In this document: positions 24,122-32,353 of the stretch, in pieces | Layout: each line of letters begins with the position of its first letter | How positions within the stretch are numbered: position 1 is the first letter of the stretch | Assembly: GCA_011523845.1 (NCBI GenBank) | Contig: WTFV01000247.1 | Location: 26,143-65,651 of the forward strand | Direction: 5' to 3' | DNA from: Acidobacteriota bacterium | GTDB taxonomy: Bacteria; Acidobacteriota; Vicinamibacteria; Vicinamibacterales; UBA8438 | Length of the DNA: 39,509 nucleotides | Program-made: the position numbers and the translations under genes | The notes under the pieces: model-generated | What the model was told of the DNA's origin: nothing | The model's database searches: none | What the model saw: the letters and a program-made list of their open reading frames with translations, nothing else

Positions 24122-24490
24122 TCAACGCTTCAGCAACAGGCCGTCGCTGTCCTTGAACGAACCGACGAGGATGACGATGAGATCGATCAGCGTCCAGAGA
24201 CCGAGAAGGCCCACGGTCAGGAGCATCAGGATCCCGGTGCCGATCTTGCCCGCGTAGAAGCGGTGGAGGCCTGCGACGAGGAAGAAGCCCAGGAGGCAGA
24301 GCAGCGCCGCCATCCCCAGGCTTCTGGTCGACGTTCTCTGCGCGCCGCACTGCGGGCAACTCGGGGCGTTCGCCGCGATCCGGCGCCCGCAGGTCGCGCA
24401 GTGCACCAGCGGAACCGCGCCGGTCGCCACGGATGCGACCGCGGACGACGCGGCAGGCGCAGTCACATCCGATGAACCGTTGCTCGGCAT
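24122..24490 (-). CDS. Zinc-ribbon TM2-domain membrane protein
   Basis: A 122-residue protein. Residues 30-50 form a zinc ribbon (CATCGRRIAANAPSCPQCGA; CxxC...CxxC). Residues 57-115 form a TM2 domain with two membrane helices: SLGMAALLCLLGFFLVAG, then LHRFYAGKIGTGILMLLT, then GLWTLIDLIVILVGSF. The GxHRFYxGK and D motif between the helices is characteristic. Function is unknown. It lies 16 bp upstream of ggt on the same strand. Confidence 0.9.
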   Translation of the reverse strand: MPSNGSSDVTAPAASSAVASVATGAVPLVHCATCGRRIAANAPSCPQCGAQRTSTRSLGMAALLCLLGFFLVAGLHRFYAGKIGTGILMLLTVGLLGLWTLIDLIVILVGSFKDSDGLLLKR

Positions 24491-24545
24491 GCCGCCCTCC
24501 CCAAGCGCGCATCATGACCGGGATCGACCACCGAGCGCAACGCCG

Positions 24546-24576
24546 CCGGGTCGATGTGCGTCGATGTGCGACCCGG
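24546..24576 (-). terminator. Hairpin downstream of the transketolase fusion
   Basis: CCGGGTCG (24546-24553) pairs with CGACCCGG (24569-24576). The loop is made largely of a 10-bp tandem repeat (TCGATGTGCG twice, 24551-24570). It lies 31 bp after the stop at 24607. No U-run follows, so termination is only possible. Confidence 0.4.
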
Positions 24577-24606
24577 TCGGCACCGCGTCGAGGATCGATG
24601 GGACGG

Positions 24607-26742
24607 TCAGTATCCGATGCCCGGTCTGCCACCCTGGCACTCGGGGCACATGCGTTGGAAGATGTCCGTCCCGTTCGCTCCGTAGCAGTGGCCGCACTCC
24701 AGGCATTCCAACTTGTACGATACCTGCCCGTGATCGTTGCCGGCGATCCTCCGTGTCCCGTGTACCCTTTGTCGGTTCCGGTTCTCATAACCGATCTGCG
24801 TCGTCTCTGTTGAACCGCTCCGGAATCGCGCTCCATCGAGCTTCGCCGATCCGACCTGCGCACGATCTGCCACCGCGCCGACCAGCCGGCGCACCGCGGC
24901 GGCGATGCAGGACGCGGAGATGCCGAAGCGCTCCAGCAACTCGTCGGGCCGCCCGCTGCGCGGGACCTCGCGCACGGCCAGGCGCTCGACCACGATCCCG
25001 TCCCCGGCCACCGCCTCGCTGACCGCGTCGCCGAGCCCGCCGGCGGCGTAGTGATCCTCGACGGTGATGAGCCGGTCTCCCGTGCCGCGCGCGGCGGCGA
25101 CCAGCGTGTCCCGGTCGACGGGTTGCACCGAGTAGGCGTCGACGACGCGCACCGGGATGCCCTCGGCGGCCAGCAGGTCGTGCGCCCGGAGCGCCTCGAA
25201 CACGGTCACCCCGGCCGCGACCACGGTCGCCGCATCCGCCGGCGACTCGCGCAGCACTTTCGACCCGCCAATCGTGAATTCGTCGTCCGGCCCGTAGATG
25301 ACGGGGGTCTTCGGACGCGACGTCCGGATGTAGGCCATCCCGCTGCAACCCGCCGCCGCCTCGACCAGGCGCGCCGTGCTGACCGCGTCGCACGGGTAGA
25401 GGACGGCGCAGCCGGGGACGGCGCGCATCATCGCGAGATCCTCCAGCGCCATCTGGGACGGCCCGTCCTCGCCGATGGACACGCCGGCGTGCGATCCGGC
25501 GAGCTTGACGTTCATCCTGCCGATGCCGGCCATGCGCACGAAGTCGGAGGCCCGAGTCAGGAAGGCGGCGAACGTCGACGGAAACGGGATGGCGCCGCGG
25601 CTGGCCAGCCCCATTGCGGCCCCGACCATCGCCTGCTCGGCGATATGGGTCTCGACGAACCGGTCGGGGTGCGCGGTCTCGAACGTCTGGCTGAACGTGG
25701 AGTTGCCGACGTCGGCGTCCAGCGCCACGATGCGGGAATCCACCGCACCGAGCGCGGCCAGCGCGTCGCCGTAGGCCGTCCGTGTCGCCACCTGGCTGCC
25801 GGGCTCGTAAGCGGGTGGAGCCGGGAGGCGAGGCGGGCCGATCGGCGCCGGCGTGCGATTCGTGCCCGCGGCCGGGAGCGGGATGGCCGGGGACGCCGAC
25901 TCCGGACCGAGGCGGGCATGCAGCTCATCCAGCGCAGCGTCCAGGTCGGCACCGGGCTTGATCGGCTTGCCGTGCCAGCCGTCCCTGCCCTCGATCAGGG
26001 ACACGCCCTTGCCCTTGACGGTGCGGGCGAGAATCATGGTCGGGCGCCCGGTGGTCGTGGCGGCTTCCTCGAGCGCACCCAGGATTGCCCCGACGTCGTG
26101 ACCGTCGACGACGACGGCATGCCAGCCGAAGGCCTGCCACCGGTCCCGGTACGCCGCCATGTCGTGGCCCCACTGCGTCGCGCGGCTCTGGCCGAATCCG
26201 TTCACGTCGGTGATGGCGCACAGGTTGTCGAGCCGGTAGCGATCCGCGACCTGGGCCGCCTCCCACACCGAGCCCTCTGCCGACTCGCCGTCGCCGATCA
26301 GCACGTAGGTACGGTAGTCCGAGCCGATGCGGCGGGCGTTGAGCGCGATGCCGACCGCGGCGCAAATGCCCTGACCCAACGATCCGGTCGCCACGTCGAC
26401 GAACGGCAGGCGCGGCGTGGGGTGCCCTTCGAGATCGCAGTCGATCCGCCGCAGCTTCAGGAGATCGTCCGGCGGCACGAATCCCGCCTCGGCCCAGGCC
26501 GCGTAGAGCAGCGGCGCCGCGTGGCCCTTGGAGAGCACGAAGCGATCGTTCTCGTCGTTCTGCGGATCCCGCGGGTCGAATCGCATGTGGCCGAAGAAGA
26601 GCGCCGCGACGATATCCGCGGCCGAGCAGCAGCTCGACGGATGGCCGCTGCCGGCCGCACTCGTGGCGCGCACGGAGGCAATGCGCAGTCGGGTCGCGAC
26701 CCGCTCCAGCGCGGGGACGACAATGACGGATTCTGATGGCAC
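24607..26742 (-). CDS. tkt: Transketolase fused in frame to a C-terminal zinc-ribbon protein
   Basis: A 711-residue reading frame. Residues 1 to about 625 are a complete transketolase of the shorter, animal-like type: SAAGSGHPSSCCSAADIVAA, RFVLSKGHAAPLLYA, the ThDP motif GDGESAEGSVWEAAQVADRY ending in N, the pyrimidine domain with HIAEQAMVGAAMGLASRG and GEDGPSQMALEDLAMMRA. It transfers two-carbon units in the pentose phosphate pathway. From about residue 644 the frame runs into a small zinc-ribbon protein normally found alone: TTQIGYENRNRQ, GNDHGQVSYKLECLECGHCY, GANGTDIFQRMCPECQGG. No usual start codon precedes that module. GTG 26742 has AGAGGA 4 nt upstream. The fusion could reflect lost stop and start codons. 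Confidence 0.9.
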   Translation of the reverse strand: MPSESVIVVPALERVATRLRIASVRATSAAGSGHPSSCCSAADIVAALFFGHMRFDPRDPQNDENDRFVLSKGHAAPLLYAAWAEAGFVPPDDLLKLRRIDCDLEGHPTPRLPFVDVATGSLGQGICAAVGIALNARRIGSDYRTYVLIGDGESAEGSVWEAAQVADRYRLDNLCAITDVNGFGQSRATQWGHDMAAYRDRWQAFGWHAVVVDGHDVGAILGALEEAATTTGRPTMILARTVKGKGVSLIEGRDGWHGKPIKPGADLDAALDELHARLGPESASPAIPLPAAGTNRTPAPIGPPRLPAPPAYEPGSQVATRTAYGDALAALGAVDSRIVALDADVGNSTFSQTFETAHPDRFVETHIAEQAMVGAAMGLASRGAIPFPSTFAAFLTRASDFVRMAGIGRMNVKLAGSHAGVSIGEDGPSQMALEDLAMMRAVPGCAVLYPCDAVSTARLVEAAAGCSGMAYIRTSRPKTPVIYGPDDEFTIGGSKVLRESPADAATVVAAGVTVFEALRAHDLLAAEGIPVRVVDAYSVQPVDRDTLVAAARGTGDRLITVEDHYAAGGLGDAVSEAVAGDGIVVERLAVREVPRSGRPDELLERFGISASCIAAAVRRLVGAVADRAQVGSAKLDGARFRSGSTETTQIGYENRNRQRVHGTRRIAGNDHGQVSYKLECLECGHCYGANGTDIFQRMCPECQGGRPGIGY

Positions 26743-26767
26743 GGGGTCCTCTGGCGCGGAAAGTCTA

Positions 26768-26818
26768 GGAGCTTGCGCCGCAGAAAGCAACGGAGTGAGT
26801 TCCGCGGGCGCAAGCTCC
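26768..26818 (-). terminator. Long hairpin between molybdenum hydroxylase and transketolase
   Basis: GGAGCTTGCGCC (26768-26779) is perfectly inverted as GGCGCAAGCTCC (26807-26818), a 12-bp stem with a 27-nt loop. It lies 25 bp past the stop at 26843 and upstream of the transketolase start. No U-run is present, so it may terminate weakly or protect RNA ends. Confidence 0.5.
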
Positions 26819-26842
26819 CGGGACGGTGGGGGATGGGGCCGC

Positions 26843-29005
26843 CTACGCCCGCGACAGGTCCTGATTCTCGATCGGCAGATCGCGCACGCGAATCCCCGTA
26901 GCGGCGAAGATCGCGTTGGTGACCGCCGGCGCCACCGGGGGCACGCCCGGCTCGCCGAGGCCGCCGAGCCGTTCGCCCGAGCGGATGAACTCGACCTCGA
27001 CGTTCGGAGCGTCCGCCATACGGATCATCCGATGGTCGCCGAAATTGCTCTCGACGACGCGGCCTTCTCCGATCGTGATCGCTCCCACCAGGGCGGCGGA
27101 GAGTCCGAAGACGACGCCACCCTCGATCTGCGCCGCCGCGCTGTCGGTGTTGACCACGTCGCCGCAGTCGACGGCGGCATGGACGTTGCGGACGCGGAGC
27201 CTGCCGGCCGGCGAGACCGCGACGTGGGCGACCTGCGCGACGATGGAGCCGAAGCTCTCGGCGATGGCGATGCCGCGGCCCTCGCCCGCCGGGAGCGGGC
27301 CGCCCCAGCCGGCCATCTCGGCCACCCGGTCGAGCGCGGCCCGGAAGCGGGGGTGCTCGTCCATCAGGTCGCGGCGGAACGCGTAGGGGTCCCTGCCCGC
27401 GGCGTGGGCCAGCTCGTCGATGAACGACTCCTTGAAGAAGCCGTGCTGCGAGTTGAGAACCGACCGCCACGCGCCCTCGCGGACGTGGTGCGGGGCATTC
27501 CTCGCGTCGAACCGCTGGTCGGGGATGGCGTACGGCATGAAGAGGGACTCGCGATCGCCGCCCCCCGCGTAGTGGGCCCCCACGGCGAGGGGACGGCCGT
27601 CGGCATCCAGCGCACCGGCGTAGCGGCACATCGCGGCCGGCCGGTAGTAGTCGTGCTGGATGTCGTTCTCGCGGCTCCAGACCAGCTTCACCGGCGCCGG
27701 CGACATCGCCTGTGCGATGCGCGCGGCGAGGTCCACGTAGTCGAAGCAGAACGGGAGGCGGCGGCCGTAGCCCCCGCCGAGCATCAGGTTCGTCAGGTGG
27801 ATCTGATCCGTGTCGAAGTCCAGGGCGCTCGCCGCGGCGGAGCGCGCGTTCAGGGGATCCTGGGTGCCCGCCCAAACCTCGGCCCTCTCGCCCTCGACCC
27901 GCACGGTGCAGGCCATCGGCTCCATGGTGGCGTGGGCGAGGAACGGGACGCGGTAGTCGGCGGTGACGACCCTGGCCGCCTCGGCCGGCATCTCCGGGGC
28001 CGCGCCGAGCGCCTCGTCGAACGCCGCGAAGATCGACGCGCTGGAGACGTCGCCGTGGCCGGCGTCGTCGTACGCCGGCTCCAGCGCCGCGAGCGCCTTG
28101 CGGGCGCGCCAGAAGCTGTCGGCGACCACGGCGACCGCCTCCTCGAGCTCCACGACCTCCTGTACGCCGGGCATGGCTTTCGCCGGCGCCGGGTCGACCG
28201 ACACCAGCCTGCCGCCCTGCACCGGGGCGATGTCGACCGCCGCGTGGAGCATGCCGGGCAGGGTGAAGTCGATGCCGTAGCCGACGCCCCCGTCGACCTT
28301 CGGGGGAATGTCGAAACGCGGCTTGGCGGTGCGCCGGATGGTGTAGGTCTCCGGATCCTTCAGCGCCGGGTTCGACGGGACGGGTTTCGCCGCCGCGACC
28401 CGCGCCAGTTCGCCGAAGCTCGCGCGTTGCGTGGTCGGCGCGTGCGCGACGTGGGACCGGGCCGCGGCGCACTCCGCGGGCGGGACGCCGAAGCGCTCCG
28501 CCGCCGCCGCGAGCAGCATCTCCCGCGCCGCCGCGCCCGCGATGCGCATGCCGTAGCCGGTGCCGCGCACCGCCAGCGAGCCGCCGGTTGCCTGGGTGCC
28601 GAACCAGCGCGCCAGGCGGTAGGCGCCGTAGTCGATGGCGCGCCCGAGCGGCGCGGGCATCGACTCGCCCGTGAACGCGCGCAGCATGTAGGCGTTGGCG
28701 TACGCGTCGAGGGCGGGCGCCTCCTCGATGCGTACCCGCTCCCACTCGGCCTCCATCTCCTCGGCCGCCATCATGGCGAGCCCGGTCTGCGAGCCCTGCC
28801 CCATCTCGCAGTGCGGCACCAGAATGGTGACGAAGTTGTCGGGGGTGACCGTGATCCAGCTCGTCAGCTCGCCCTTGTCGATTGCATCCGTCGAGACGAC
28901 GCCGTGGCGGCCCGGCGCGAACGCCACGCCCGCGACGCCGAGAACGAACCCGCCGCCGACGAGGCTCCCTGCGCCGATGAAGGCGCGCCGCGTCCACTTA
29001 CGCAT
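26843..29005 (-). CDS. Molybdopterin subunit of an isoquinoline 1-oxidoreductase-like hydroxylase
   Basis: A 720-residue xanthine oxidase-family large subunit of the IorB type. A twin-arginine signal (KWTRRAFIGAGSLVGGGFVL) indicates export. Molybdopterin-binding segments include VPHCEMGQGSQTGLAMMAAE, MEPMACTV, AGTQDPLNARS, LMLGGGYGRRLPFCFDYV, SVLNSQHGFFKESFIDELAH, and the active-site Glu near GGLGEPGVPPVAPAV. Such enzymes hydroxylate N-heterocycles or oxidise aldehydes in the periplasm. The substrate cannot be told from the sequence. The ATG overlaps the stop of the iron-sulfur subunit by 8 bp, with GAGGAG upstream. Confidence 0.92.
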   Translation of the reverse strand: MRKWTRRAFIGAGSLVGGGFVLGVAGVAFAPGRHGVVSTDAIDKGELTSWITVTPDNFVTILVPHCEMGQGSQTGLAMMAAEEMEAEWERVRIEEAPALDAYANAYMLRAFTGESMPAPLGRAIDYGAYRLARWFGTQATGGSLAVRGTGYGMRIAGAAAREMLLAAAAERFGVPPAECAAARSHVAHAPTTQRASFGELARVAAAKPVPSNPALKDPETYTIRRTAKPRFDIPPKVDGGVGYGIDFTLPGMLHAAVDIAPVQGGRLVSVDPAPAKAMPGVQEVVELEEAVAVVADSFWRARKALAALEPAYDDAGHGDVSSASIFAAFDEALGAAPEMPAEAARVVTADYRVPFLAHATMEPMACTVRVEGERAEVWAGTQDPLNARSAAASALDFDTDQIHLTNLMLGGGYGRRLPFCFDYVDLAARIAQAMSPAPVKLVWSRENDIQHDYYRPAAMCRYAGALDADGRPLAVGAHYAGGGDRESLFMPYAIPDQRFDARNAPHHVREGAWRSVLNSQHGFFKESFIDELAHAAGRDPYAFRRDLMDEHPRFRAALDRVAEMAGWGGPLPAGEGRGIAIAESFGSIVAQVAHVAVSPAGRLRVRNVHAAVDCGDVVNTDSAAAQIEGGVVFGLSAALVGAITIGEGRVVESNFGDHRMIRMADAPNVEVEFIRSGERLGGLGEPGVPPVAPAVTNAIFAATGIRVRDLPIENQDLSRA

Positions 29006-29474
29006 GACGCTCCTCCTCGTTCCCGCCCTCCGCGACGGCGTGAATCGCGCGGCGCACCCGGACGAACGTGCCGCAGCGGCAGATGTTGGTGATGGTGGCG
29101 TCGATCTGCTCGTCGCTCGGGTCGGGCCGCCGGGCGAGCAGCGCCGAAACGGCCATGATCATGCCGGACTGGCAATACCCGCACTGCGGCACCTGGTGGT
29201 CTATCCAGGCCTGCTGCACCTCGTGGAGCCTGCCGTCCTGCGCCAGGCCCTCGATGGTCGTGATGGGCATTCCCTCGACCGCCGAAACCGGCAGCGTGCA
29301 GGTCCGGACCGCCCGGCCGTCCAGGTGCACCGTGCAGGCGCCACAGGCCGCGATGCCGCACCCGAACTTCGTCCCGGTCAACCCGAGCGTGTCCCGGAGC
29401 ACCCACAGCAGCGGCGTGTCCGGTTCCACGTCCACCGTGTGCGTCTGCCCGTTCACCGTCAGCGTGATTGCCAT
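28998..29474 (-). CDS. (2Fe-2S) subunit of the molybdenum hydroxylase (IorA-like)
   Basis: A 158-residue electron-transfer subunit with two [2Fe-2S] clusters. The plant-ferredoxin-type cluster is bound by KFGCGIAACGACTVHLDG and the following Cys in RTCTLPV. The second, all-helical cluster is bound by VPQCGYCQSGMIM and TNICRCGTFVRV. ATG 29474 (MAITLTVNGQ) starts directly on the first strand; the upstream extension is not conserved. It has no signal of its own and would be exported with the Tat-bearing large subunit. No third cytochrome subunit is adjacent. Confidence 0.94.
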   Translation of the reverse strand: MAITLTVNGQTHTVDVEPDTPLLWVLRDTLGLTGTKFGCGIAACGACTVHLDGRAVRTCTLPVSAVEGMPITTIEGLAQDGRLHEVQQAWIDHQVPQCGYCQSGMIMAVSALLARRPDPSDEQIDATITNICRCGTFVRVRRAIHAVAEGGNEEERHA

Positions 29475-29582
29475 CCCGTCCCCCTGTCGCGCGATGCCAT
29501 CGGTGAATCGTAGCGCATGGCTCCGCCGTATCGGCGTGCGATCCGCGGGCAAGGAAACGGGTTGCTCGGGCCGGTCCCGCGG

Positions 29583-31106
29583 TCATCGTCGCGGGTCCGC
29601 GCCCGTCGGCCGCGCGACTCCCGGTGCGGTCTCCGCTTCCAGCAGGTCCCGAACGGCGAGGGCGTACGGCGCCGCGTCGACGCCGTGGGCGCGGGCCACC
29701 GGGGTCTGCGAGGCGAGCGCCGCGGCGGCTCGCTCGCGCAGGGCCGGGTCGGCGGTGATCCGAGCCAGGCGCAGCAGCACGCGCGCCGCCTCGCAGTTGA
29801 CCGCGAACGGCCGCACCGGCTCGCGCAGCAGCCCGATGTCTTCGGGGCCGTGGACGCGGTCGAGGAACCCGCCGCCGCCCGCCGTGTCCCAAAGCTGGTG
29901 CAACGCGAAGTGCATCAACTCCAGGGCCACGTCGCGATACGCCTCGCGGTCGGTGAGCGCGTGCAGGTCGAGCAGCGCCGCGCTGGCCCTCACCTGGTCG
30001 GCCAGCAGCCCGCGCACGCCCGAAGGGGAATCCGCCCGGTGGGCGATCCCGCCGCCGCGCTCGTAAGTGCCGCCCACCACGTGCTCCATCGCATCGACCG
30101 CGAACTCGATCAGCGAGGAATCGCCGAACGCCTCGGACGCCTGCGCGAACGCCCGGGCCATCAGGGCGCTGCCGTCCGCATAGACCGTGCGGTCGACGGG
30201 CGGTGGCTCGCCGACCCGTCCATCTCCGTCCACGTGCGGCCGGTAGTAGTCCGGGGCGCTCCGCTGGCCCGCGAAGAACCCGGCGTGCTCCGGCGTCAGG
30301 TCGCACAGCGTCCGCCGCACGTAGCCGACCACGCCGATGGCCCGGTCGAGGCAGCCGTCGTCATCGTGCAGCAGAAAGAGCCGGAGCGCTTCCGCGTTGA
30401 CGTCGAGCAGCTTCTCCGTTGCCGGTTCGGTCCAGTCGCGGCGCGCACAGTAACGGAAGACGCCGCCGTCGATCTCGTCGCAGAGCCCGCCCCGGACCAT
30501 GGCCTGCAACGTGCGTTCGATCACCGCCTCGAACGCCCGCTCGCCGTCGCGGCCACGGCGCCACGCCAATTCCAGGGCGGCGGCGTGGACCCGCTTCACC
30601 CCGGCGCCGAAGCCTCCGTGCTGCTCGTCGAACTGCGCGAGCAGATGGTCCCCGACCCATGCATCCAGCTCGGGGTCGGGGGCTTCTCCCGGCGCGACGG
30701 ACGGTTGCGGCGCGGCTGCCGCGCCCCGCTCCGCAATCGCGTCCCGCTGGGCGGCGAACGCGTCGGCGACTCGCGGCAGCAGATCGCGCATCCGCTCGGC
30801 CGTCGCGTACGTCTCCCCGCCGAGCACCTGACCGTCCGAAGTCAGGAACGAGGTGGTCGGCCACGCCCCGAGGCCGTAGCGCTCGCCGATGTCCGGGCGC
30901 TCGTCCGCATCGACCCGGACGGGCACGAACCGTTCGTCCAGCAGGTCCGCCACGCGGGGATCGGCGTACGCCCCGCGCAGCATCGCCGCCGTGGCGGGAC
31001 ACCAGCGCGCGCCGATCGCCAGCAGCACCGGAACCTGCTCGGCGCGCGCCTCGTCGAAGGCGGCGCGCCCCCACGAACGCCACTCGACGAGCGAGGTCCC
31101 GGCCAC
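29583..31106 (-). CDS. DUF255/YyaL-like protein: thioredoxin fold plus glycosidase-like helical barrel
   Basis: A 507-residue protein. The N-terminal thioredoxin-like domain contains WGRAAFDEARAEQVPVLLAI, ARWCPATAAM, FVPVRVDADERPDIGERYGL and GAWPTTSFLTSDG. The usual CHWCHVM of the YyaL/SPATA20 family is here RWCPATAAM, with one Cys. The rest is an (alpha/alpha)6-type region (DEQHGGFGAGVKRVHAAALE, GGVFRYCARRDWTEP, EKLLDVNAEALRLFL, YADGSALMARAFAQA). It is shorter than typical YyaL (near 690 residues). GTG 31106 is preferred because GAGGAG is 6 nt upstream; ATG 31112 touches that site. Function is unknown. It follows the OsmC-like selenoprotein gene by about 100 bp. Confidence 0.85.
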   Translation of the reverse strand: MAGTSLVEWRSWGRAAFDEARAEQVPVLLAIGARWCPATAAMLRGAYADPRVADLLDERFVPVRVDADERPDIGERYGLGAWPTTSFLTSDGQVLGGETYATAERMRDLLPRVADAFAAQRDAIAERGAAAAPQPSVAPGEAPDPELDAWVGDHLLAQFDEQHGGFGAGVKRVHAAALELAWRRGRDGERAFEAVIERTLQAMVRGGLCDEIDGGVFRYCARRDWTEPATEKLLDVNAEALRLFLLHDDDGCLDRAIGVVGYVRRTLCDLTPEHAGFFAGQRSAPDYYRPHVDGDGRVGEPPPVDRTVYADGSALMARAFAQASEAFGDSSLIEFAVDAMEHVVGGTYERGGGIAHRADSPSGVRGLLADQVRASAALLDLHALTDREAYRDVALELMHFALHQLWDTAGGGGFLDRVHGPEDIGLLREPVRPFAVNCEAARVLLRLARITADPALRERAAAALASQTPVARAHGVDAAPYALAVRDLLEAETAPGVARPTGADPRR

Positions 31107-31205
31107 GCGCATCTCCTCACCCGCCGGCGCAGGCACACGTCGAAACGAACGTGCCGGCCGCGTCTCGTCCGGCTCGCCGCGCCTCGATCACCCGCGGGTG
31201 GACGG

Positions 31206-31670
31206 CTACTCCTCGGTGATGTTGGCCTCGATGTCGAGATCGATGCAGTCGGCCACGCTGTTGGCGGCGGGACACCCGCGCGGGTGCCGCTCGACGGCGC
31301 GTTCGGCTGCCTCGCGCTTCCCCTTCGGGACCTTCAGGTCGTAGCGGACGCGGATGCGCGTGATGCGCAGGACCTTGTCGATTGCTTCGATGTCGCCTTC
31401 GACGGCGGCGGTGATCTTGTCGGGCGGCGCCGGAATCTCGCGCACCTCCAGTGCGCGTGCAAGGGTGCCGAGCAGTCAACCGCCGACGGCGCCGACCATG
31501 TAGTCGAGCGTCGCGGGCACGTCCTCGTCCGGCTCCACTCCGTAGAACTTCTTGATGCCCCCGTGCACGCCGAAACGGATCGGCGTGTCGAATCCCTCCA
31601 GGAACATCTCGCGGATCGGGCCCTTGACCCGATCGATCCGCATGCGGCTGGTGTGTACGACGTCTGGCAC
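31206..31670 (-). CDS. OsmC-like selenoprotein with UGA at the catalytic Cys
   Basis: A 154-residue OsmC/Ohr-fold protein if the TGA at 31478-31476 is selenocysteine. Before it: FDTPIRFGVHGGIKKFYGVE, then PATLDYMVGAVGG. After it, same frame: LLGTLARALEVREI, ITAAVEGDIEAIDKVLRITR and ERHPRGCPAANSV. Family members carry Cys in GGCLxGTLA as peroxidatic residue and a second Cys in CPxxxS. Here Sec is residue 65, exactly at the first, and Cys133 is the second. GTG 31670 has AGGAG 6 nt upstream. OsmC-like selenoproteins are reported in metagenomic selenoproteome surveys. Predicted role: reduction of organic hydroperoxides, with a more reactive selenol. It would be annotated as two broken ORFs if TGA is read as stop. 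Confidence 0.88.
31439..31457 (-). promoter_or_regulatory. Candidate bacterial SECIS hairpin of the OsmC-like gene
   Basis: On the minus strand CGCGCAC (31457-31451) pairs perfectly with GUGCGCG (31445-31439) around a UGGAG loop. The loop begins 26 nt after the UGA and contains G at +27, +28 and +30, within the range seen for bacterial SECIS elements. The stem is stronger than in the SelW-like gene. Confidence 0.6.
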
Positions 31671-31723
31671 TACCGGCTCCTTCCGCCTCCGGCCGCGGTC
31701 GCGCGGCGCCGGGCATTCCTCAT

Positions 31724-31743
31724 CCCCGATGCTACAATCGGGG
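31724..31743. promoter_or_regulatory. Palindrome over a -10 box in the OsmC/phosphatase divergent promoter
   Basis: CCCCGAT (31724-31730) and ATCGGGG (31737-31743) are perfect inverted repeats 6 bp apart. TACAAT (31733-31738), a good plus-strand -10, sits inside; transcription would start 1-3 nt before the phosphatase ATG at 31747. On the minus strand TAGCAT (31734-31729) could serve the OsmC-like gene. A repressor bound here could control both genes, but none is encoded nearby. Confidence 0.55.
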
Positions 31744-31746
31744 ACC

Positions 31747-32301
31747 ATGCAAGAGTCAAGAATCGGTGTCGTCTTCGTCGTCCTCGCGGCCGTGCTGCTG
31801 GTCGCCGGGGGCGCGGTTCCGGCCGGCGCGCAGGCGCCGAGCTTCCAGGCGGAAGAGGGTCCGGAAGGGGTCCGCAACTACACGCGCGTAGACGCCACCG
31901 TGGCCTGCGCCGGCGCGACGCCGGTGGAGGCGCTGGCCGTGCTGCGCGACCGGGGCTTCAGGACCATCGTCAACTTCCGCACCCCGGGCGAGCAGGGGGC
32001 CAACATCGACGAGAGCCGCGCGGCGGCCGAGGCGGCCGGCCTCAACTACGTCCACCTGCCGTTCCGCACGCCGACGGCCGAGATCGCCGAGGCGTTCCTG
32101 GAGACGGTGGCCGAGCCGTCGAACCAGCCGGTCTACATCCACTGCGGCTCCGCCAACCGGGTCGGCGCCATGTGGCTGATCAAGCGGGTGAAGCAGGACG
32201 GCTACTCCGTGGAGGACGCGACGGCCGAGGCCGAGGCGATCGGCCTGCGCAGCCCCCCGCTGCGGAACTTCGCGCTCGAGTACGTCGGCGCGGGCAACTG
32301 A
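31747..32301 (+). CDS. Secreted dual-specificity/DUF442-like protein phosphatase
   Basis: A 184-residue protein with a clear signal peptide (IGVVFVVLAAVLLVAGGAVP, cleaved near AGAQA). The phosphatase fold shows ALAVLRDRGFRTIVNFRTPG, EAAGLNYVHLPFRTPTAE, and the P-loop VYIHCGSANRVGAMW (Cys followed by Arg after four residues, as in the DUF442/BLH group). Such proteins are linked to sulfide or thiol detoxification in some bacteria, but this one is exported and its substrate is unknown. No ribosome binding site is seen; the -10 placement suggests a leaderless message. Confidence 0.85.
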   Translation: MQESRIGVVFVVLAAVLLVAGGAVPAGAQAPSFQAEEGPEGVRNYTRVDATVACAGATPVEALAVLRDRGFRTIVNFRTPGEQGANIDESRAAAEAAGLNYVHLPFRTPTAEIAEAFLETVAEPSNQPVYIHCGSANRVGAMWLIKRVKQDGYSVEDATAEAEAIGLRSPPLRNFALEYVGAGN

Positions 32302-32321
32302 CGTTTCTCTCCGGGTCGACG

Positions 32322-32353
32322 GCGATACGGTGGCCAACCGCGATACGGTGGCC
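32322..32353. repeat. 14-bp repeat duplicating the decarboxylase start codon
   Basis: GCGATACGGTGGCC occurs at 32322-32335 and 32340-32353, offset 18 bp. Each copy contains GTG followed by GCC in the same frame, giving two equivalent start codons (32330 and 32348). Confidence 0.85.

Noticed and set aside
26768..26818. 12-bp inverted repeat as an insertion-sequence end
   Set aside because: No transposase and no second element; the arms are 27 bp apart between two gene ends, which fits a hairpin better.
26528..29092. 854-codon plus-strand open frame
   Set aside because: Antisense to the molybdenum hydroxylase and the transketolase start; no recognisable domain or ribosome binding site. A long shadow frame is expected at this GC content.
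31206..31670. OsmC gene as an ordinary nonsense pseudogene
   Set aside because: Both halves keep full family conservation in one frame and the only stop is UGA precisely at the catalytic Cys, with a hairpin downstream and a second similar case in the window.
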